Below are positions 6,359 through 8,502 of a stretch of DNA of 8,502 nt, one piece after another. The DNA is from Spirochaetia bacterium (GTDB lineage: Bacteria; Spirochaetota; Spirochaetia; Treponematales; Breznakiellaceae), in the NCBI GenBank assembly GCA_025997875.1, contig BNVE01000163.1, positions 1-8,502 on the forward strand, read 5' to 3'. Both the position numbers and the translations under genes were made by a program. Within the stretch, counting starts at the first letter, position 1, and each line of letters opens with the position of its first letter. The notes under the pieces are model-generated. The model worked only from the letters and a program-made list of their open reading frames with translations. It was not told the origin of the DNA and did not search any database.

Positions 6359-7612
6359 ATGGGCGATGAACATACCGCAGAAACAGCAATCGACAAGGCA
6401 GGGGTCTGTGAAACCCTGGCTGCCCGGGGTTTTACCGTAAATATTTGCGGTTTCAGCGCCATTGACCGTTATCTGGGCTGGGATTCCCTGCCCTTTGTGC
6501 TGATAGAAACCGATGCGGGCCTTTCCGACCTGGCCCGCCATTTTGAGGGCCTTCGCTTTCCCGGCGCAAGCCTCGCGGACGGCGCGGTAGAGCAGGACGG
6601 CCGCTGTTATTTTTTCCGTTGCATCGATTCCGAGGACCGTTCCCCTCATTCCCAAAGCCGCCGGCCATCCTACAAACTCCTCGGCTTTAACCAGGACTGG
6701 AAGACCCGGCGCTTCCGGGACCCCTGGGGCTTTTATCCCCTGCTCCGCCAAATCCGTGATGGCGCGCCTTTCAGTACCGTAGCGATGCCTTCGCCGCCCC
6801 CCTGGTGGGAGGACCCGGGGACTGAACGCCGGCGGGCGATTATGGACGGCGCTTTGATCCTGGCCCGGTATTCCCTTGAAGAGGAGAAGCGGATCGGGGA
6901 GATAAACCACATCGCCGCCCTTATACAGACGCTTCCCGAAGGCCCGGCTCCCGGCGAGGAGGAGCAGCGGACCCTGCTCATGGGCTTGTTGGCTTCCCCC
7001 CGCCCCGGTTTCGGCCTGGAACTCCTTAAGGCCTCGGGTTTTATCGCAGAACTCTGGCCCGAGCTTGCCCTGCTGGACGATGTGGACCATTCCAAGGAAT
7101 TCCACCCCGAAGGCAATGTGTGGAAACACACCATGGAAACCTTCCGCTACCGGAAAACAGCGGTTAATAGCGGGACCGCTTATGATCTCCGCCTGTCCCT
7201 GGGGCTCCTTCTCCACGACGTAGGTAAGCCCATTTCAGTCTCCTCCGGCAGCCACCGCTTCGAGGGTCATGCAGAACTGGGGGCCCGGCAGGCCCGGAAC
7301 TTCCTGGAACGCCTGGGTTTTGAAAAATCCCTTATCGGGGATATCTATTATCTGGTAAAAAACCACATGCTCCCCGCCGCCCTGCCCCGGCTCCCCCTGA
7401 TCCGCACCGGGGAGATCATGGAGTCCCCCCTTTTTCCCACCCTGATGGAACTCTACCGCTGCGACGAGTCCTCTTCGTTTAAAGGTCTGGACGGCTATTA
7501 CGAAAGCAGCGCCGCATACCAGTCGTATCTCAGAAACCGCCGGAATCCGTACCGTTCCGCGGACGGAAAAAAGATTGGCAAAAAGCAAATGCTGAATTCT
7601 CAAAGATATTGA
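6359..7612 (+). CDS. HD-domain phosphohydrolase with a degenerate CCA-enzyme/poly(A) polymerase-like nucleotidyltransferase domain
   Basis: This 417-residue protein has the layout of bacterial CCA-adding enzymes/poly(A) polymerases: nucleotidyltransferase head, helical linker domain, then HD domain. In the head (about 20-130) the scaffold is recognisable, but the active site is not. The GGxVRD motif reads GFSAID (31-36), and the stretch where the metal-binding DxD should lie reads FVLIET (46-51) with neither Asp. The RRDFT-like block is RRPSYK (101-106), followed by RRFRDPWG (117-124). The HD metal site is intact: KHTME with His257, LLHDVGK with His286-Asp287 and Lys290, FEGHAE with His304, and VKNHML with His336. 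The likely activity is therefore a metal-dependent phosphatase or phosphodiesterase on an unknown nucleotide or RNA, not nucleotide addition. It could be a tRNA- or RNA-binding derivative. It probably has its own promoter, 53 bases after sppA. The domain reading is confident; the function is open. Confidence 0.85.
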   Translation: MGDEHTAETAIDKAGVCETLAARGFTVNICGFSAIDRYLGWDSLPFVLIETDAGLSDLARHFEGLRFPGASLADGAVEQDGRCYFFRCIDSEDRSPHSQSRRPSYKLLGFNQDWKTRRFRDPWGFYPLLRQIRDGAPFSTVAMPSPPPWWEDPGTERRRAIMDGALILARYSLEEEKRIGEINHIAALIQTLPEGPAPGEEEQRTLLMGLLASPRPGFGLELLKASGFIAELWPELALLDDVDHSKEFHPEGNVWKHTMETFRYRKTAVNSGTAYDLRLSLGLLLHDVGKPISVSSGSHRFEGHAELGARQARNFLERLGFEKSLIGDIYYLVKNHMLPAALPRLPLIRTGEIMESPLFPTLMELYRCDESSSFKGLDGYYESSAAYQSYLRNRRNPYRSADGKKIGKKQMLNSQRY

Positions 7613-7613
7613 T

Positions 7614-7691
7614 TCAAAAAAACCACAGACCACACGGACATTGCATTGAAATTTCATTTTTTTGTCCGTGTTGTCCGTGAGGTCTGTGGTT
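7614..7691 (-). terminator. Intrinsic terminator of the mscS-type gene, formed by the inverted repeat
   Basis: For minus-strand transcripts, the long stem is followed at once by a run of U residues (the A-run at 7614-7620 on the plus strand), placed just after the stop codon of the channel gene at 7696. For plus-strand transcripts the stem is followed by TAAATTC with no U-run, so any stop of the HD gene transcript here would be less efficient. Confidence 0.6.
7621..7691. repeat. Long imperfect inverted repeat between convergent genes
   Basis: The left arm AACCACAGACCACACGGACA (7621-7640) is the reverse complement of the right arm at 7672-7691, except for one A-A mismatch (7632/7680). The 31-base centre contains GAAATTTC, a T-run and an extra GTCCGTGT (7664-7671) directly abutting TGTCCGTG (7672-7679), so the inner part of the arm is present twice on the right. 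Motifs of the type ACCACAGACCACACGGAC recur, as I remember, between genes in unrelated bacteria, which suggests an interspersed intergenic repeat and not only a local terminator; a search is needed to confirm this. Confidence 0.75.
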
Positions 7692-7695
7692 AAAT

Positions 7696-8502
7696 TCAGA
7701 ATTGCTGCTGCTTCTGTGTTCTGCCCGGGTTCTCTTCCGCTGTATCTCCGGCTCCTGCGCCTGCCCCCGCTGCTCCGGTGTCCTTCACCGCGCTTTTCCC
7801 TGCGTCAGGGGGAAGGTAGATCTGGTAGGCGGGGGCGGTCAGGTTGATGTTTGCGGCCTTGAAGCCGTCCTGGAGGTTTTCGTAAAGTTCGGAGTAAATC
7901 TGGGGGACCTTTTCTACATCCTTGGTGTAGAGGTTGATCTGGTATTTGGCGTAGAAGTCGTCCAGGGCGGTTTGGAGGACAAAGGGTTTGGGGCTTTTAA
8001 GCACGCAGGGGGTTTCCAGGGCTGCGGCGATGAGTATTTCGTGGACCTGTTTCCAGGGCACGGCGTAGCCCATGGTCACGTCGGCATGGAGGATCAACCC
8101 TTCCTCATCCTCTACCACAGAGGTGTGATAATTGACGATGCTGGAACTGAGGATCATCATATTGGGAAAGGTGACGTACTCGTTCTTGTGGGTCTTGATG
8201 CGGATGACCATGAGGGTTTTTTCCACCACAAAGCCGGTGACGTCCTTAATCTGAATCCGGTCGCCGATTTTAAAGGGCCGCATGTAGGTGATCACCAGCC
8301 CCGCCATAAGGTTCCCGATAACCGTGCTGGACCCCAGGGAGAGAATAATACCCACAAAGACTGAAATTCCCTGGAAAACCTTTGAATCCGATCCGGGCAG
8401 ATAGGGATAGATTACCGCCACCGTAAAGGCGTACAGCAGCACCCGCAGGATATTGAAGGTGGGGGCCGCCCAGTCGGGGTAGAAGCCGGATATGACCAGT
8501 TT
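7696..8502 (-). CDS. MscS-family mechanosensitive ion channel, C-terminal part (5' end outside the window)
   Basis: The frame is open from the right edge (8502) to a TGA at 7698-7696, giving 268 residues. A GTG at 8442 could be mistaken for a start, but the 20 codons before it are open and continue the membrane region, so the true start lies outside. Visible are a hydrophobic helix (about 17-34), then the pore helix with GIILSLGSSTVIGNLMAG running into YMRPFKIGDRIQI, the signature at the membrane/beta-domain junction of MscS, followed by the beta-domain with VTFPNMMILSSSIVNYH. The C-terminal domain has GYAVPW, where many relatives have GYDVPW, and LDDFYAKYQINLYT. The last 25 or so residues are a low-complexity Gly/Ala stretch and a polar tail ending QKQQQF. 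The channel would release solutes across the inner membrane on osmotic downshock. It is convergent with the HD gene. Confidence 0.9.
   Translation of the reverse strand, partial: KLVISGFYPDWAAPTFNILRVLLYAFTVAVIYPYLPGSDSKVFQGISVFVGIILSLGSSTVIGNLMAGLVITYMRPFKIGDRIQIKDVTGFVVEKTLMVIRIKTHKNEYVTFPNMMILSSSIVNYHTSVVEDEEGLILHADVTMGYAVPWKQVHEILIAAALETPCVLKSPKPFVLQTALDDFYAKYQINLYTKDVEKVPQIYSELYENLQDGFKAANINLTAPAYQIYLPPDAGKSAVKDTGAAGAGAGAGDTAEENPGRTQKQQQF

Noticed and set aside
6230..7216. Minus-strand open frame of 328 codons opposite the end of sppA and the HD gene
   Set aside because: It shows no recognisable motif and lies antisense to two firmly identified genes; it follows from GC-rich third positions.
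7702..8364. Plus-strand open frame of 220 codons at the right edge
   Set aside because: It is antisense to the MscS-family gene, whose pore and beta-domain motifs are clear.
8440..8442. GTG as start of the MscS-type gene
   Set aside because: The frame stays open for 20 codons upstream to the window edge with channel-like hydrophobic sequence, so this is an internal Val codon.

Overview
This is a GC-rich bacterial window with four substantial genes, plus a decayed left edge that looks like the border of an accessory region. The envelope genes (SppA of the long two-domain type, an MscS-type channel) and the protein families point to a Gram-negative bacterium. A spirochaete of the Treponema group would fit the set, but this is an impression from protein style; no marker gene settles it.

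Left edge (1-476). On the minus strand, the first 17 codons of a gene run off the left end; its N-terminus resembles AbiEi-type antitoxins. Next comes a short GC hairpin with a T-run. Then, at 152-244 on the minus strand, lies the last 30 codons of a tyrosine recombinase (integrase), including the region of the catalytic tyrosine and the typical SPLD ending; the rest of that gene is missing. From 245 to about 420 there is GC-rich, non-coding, hairpin-rich DNA of unknown origin. A good sigma-70-like promoter at 421-449 and a GGAGG ribosome binding site lead into the first large gene.

Centre (477-7612, all plus strand). A 1336-residue cytoplasmic GH13 (alpha-amylase family) protein has a typical catalytic barrel, about 330 extra N-terminal residues and more than 400 extra C-terminal residues. 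Fifteen bases later comes sppA, a two-domain signal peptide peptidase with its Lys/Ser catalytic pair visible. These two genes are probably co-transcribed. A third gene follows after 53 bases and has its own likely promoter, whose -35 box overlaps the sppA stop codon. It encodes a protein built like a CCA-adding enzyme or poly(A) polymerase, in which the nucleotidyltransferase active site has been lost while the HD phosphohydrolase metal site is intact.

Right edge (7613-8502). A convergent intergenic stretch is filled by a long imperfect inverted repeat (20-base arms, one mismatch). It can act as a terminator for the minus-strand gene to its right, the C-terminal part of an MscS-family mechanosensitive channel whose 5' end lies beyond the window.

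I found no complete new defence or mobile system. The most interesting points are the integrase remnant next to a possible AbiEi gene, the structured intergenic block, the degenerate nucleotidyltransferase-HD protein, the extended GH13 enzyme and the inverted repeat. All coordinates and motifs were read by eye; no database search was possible.
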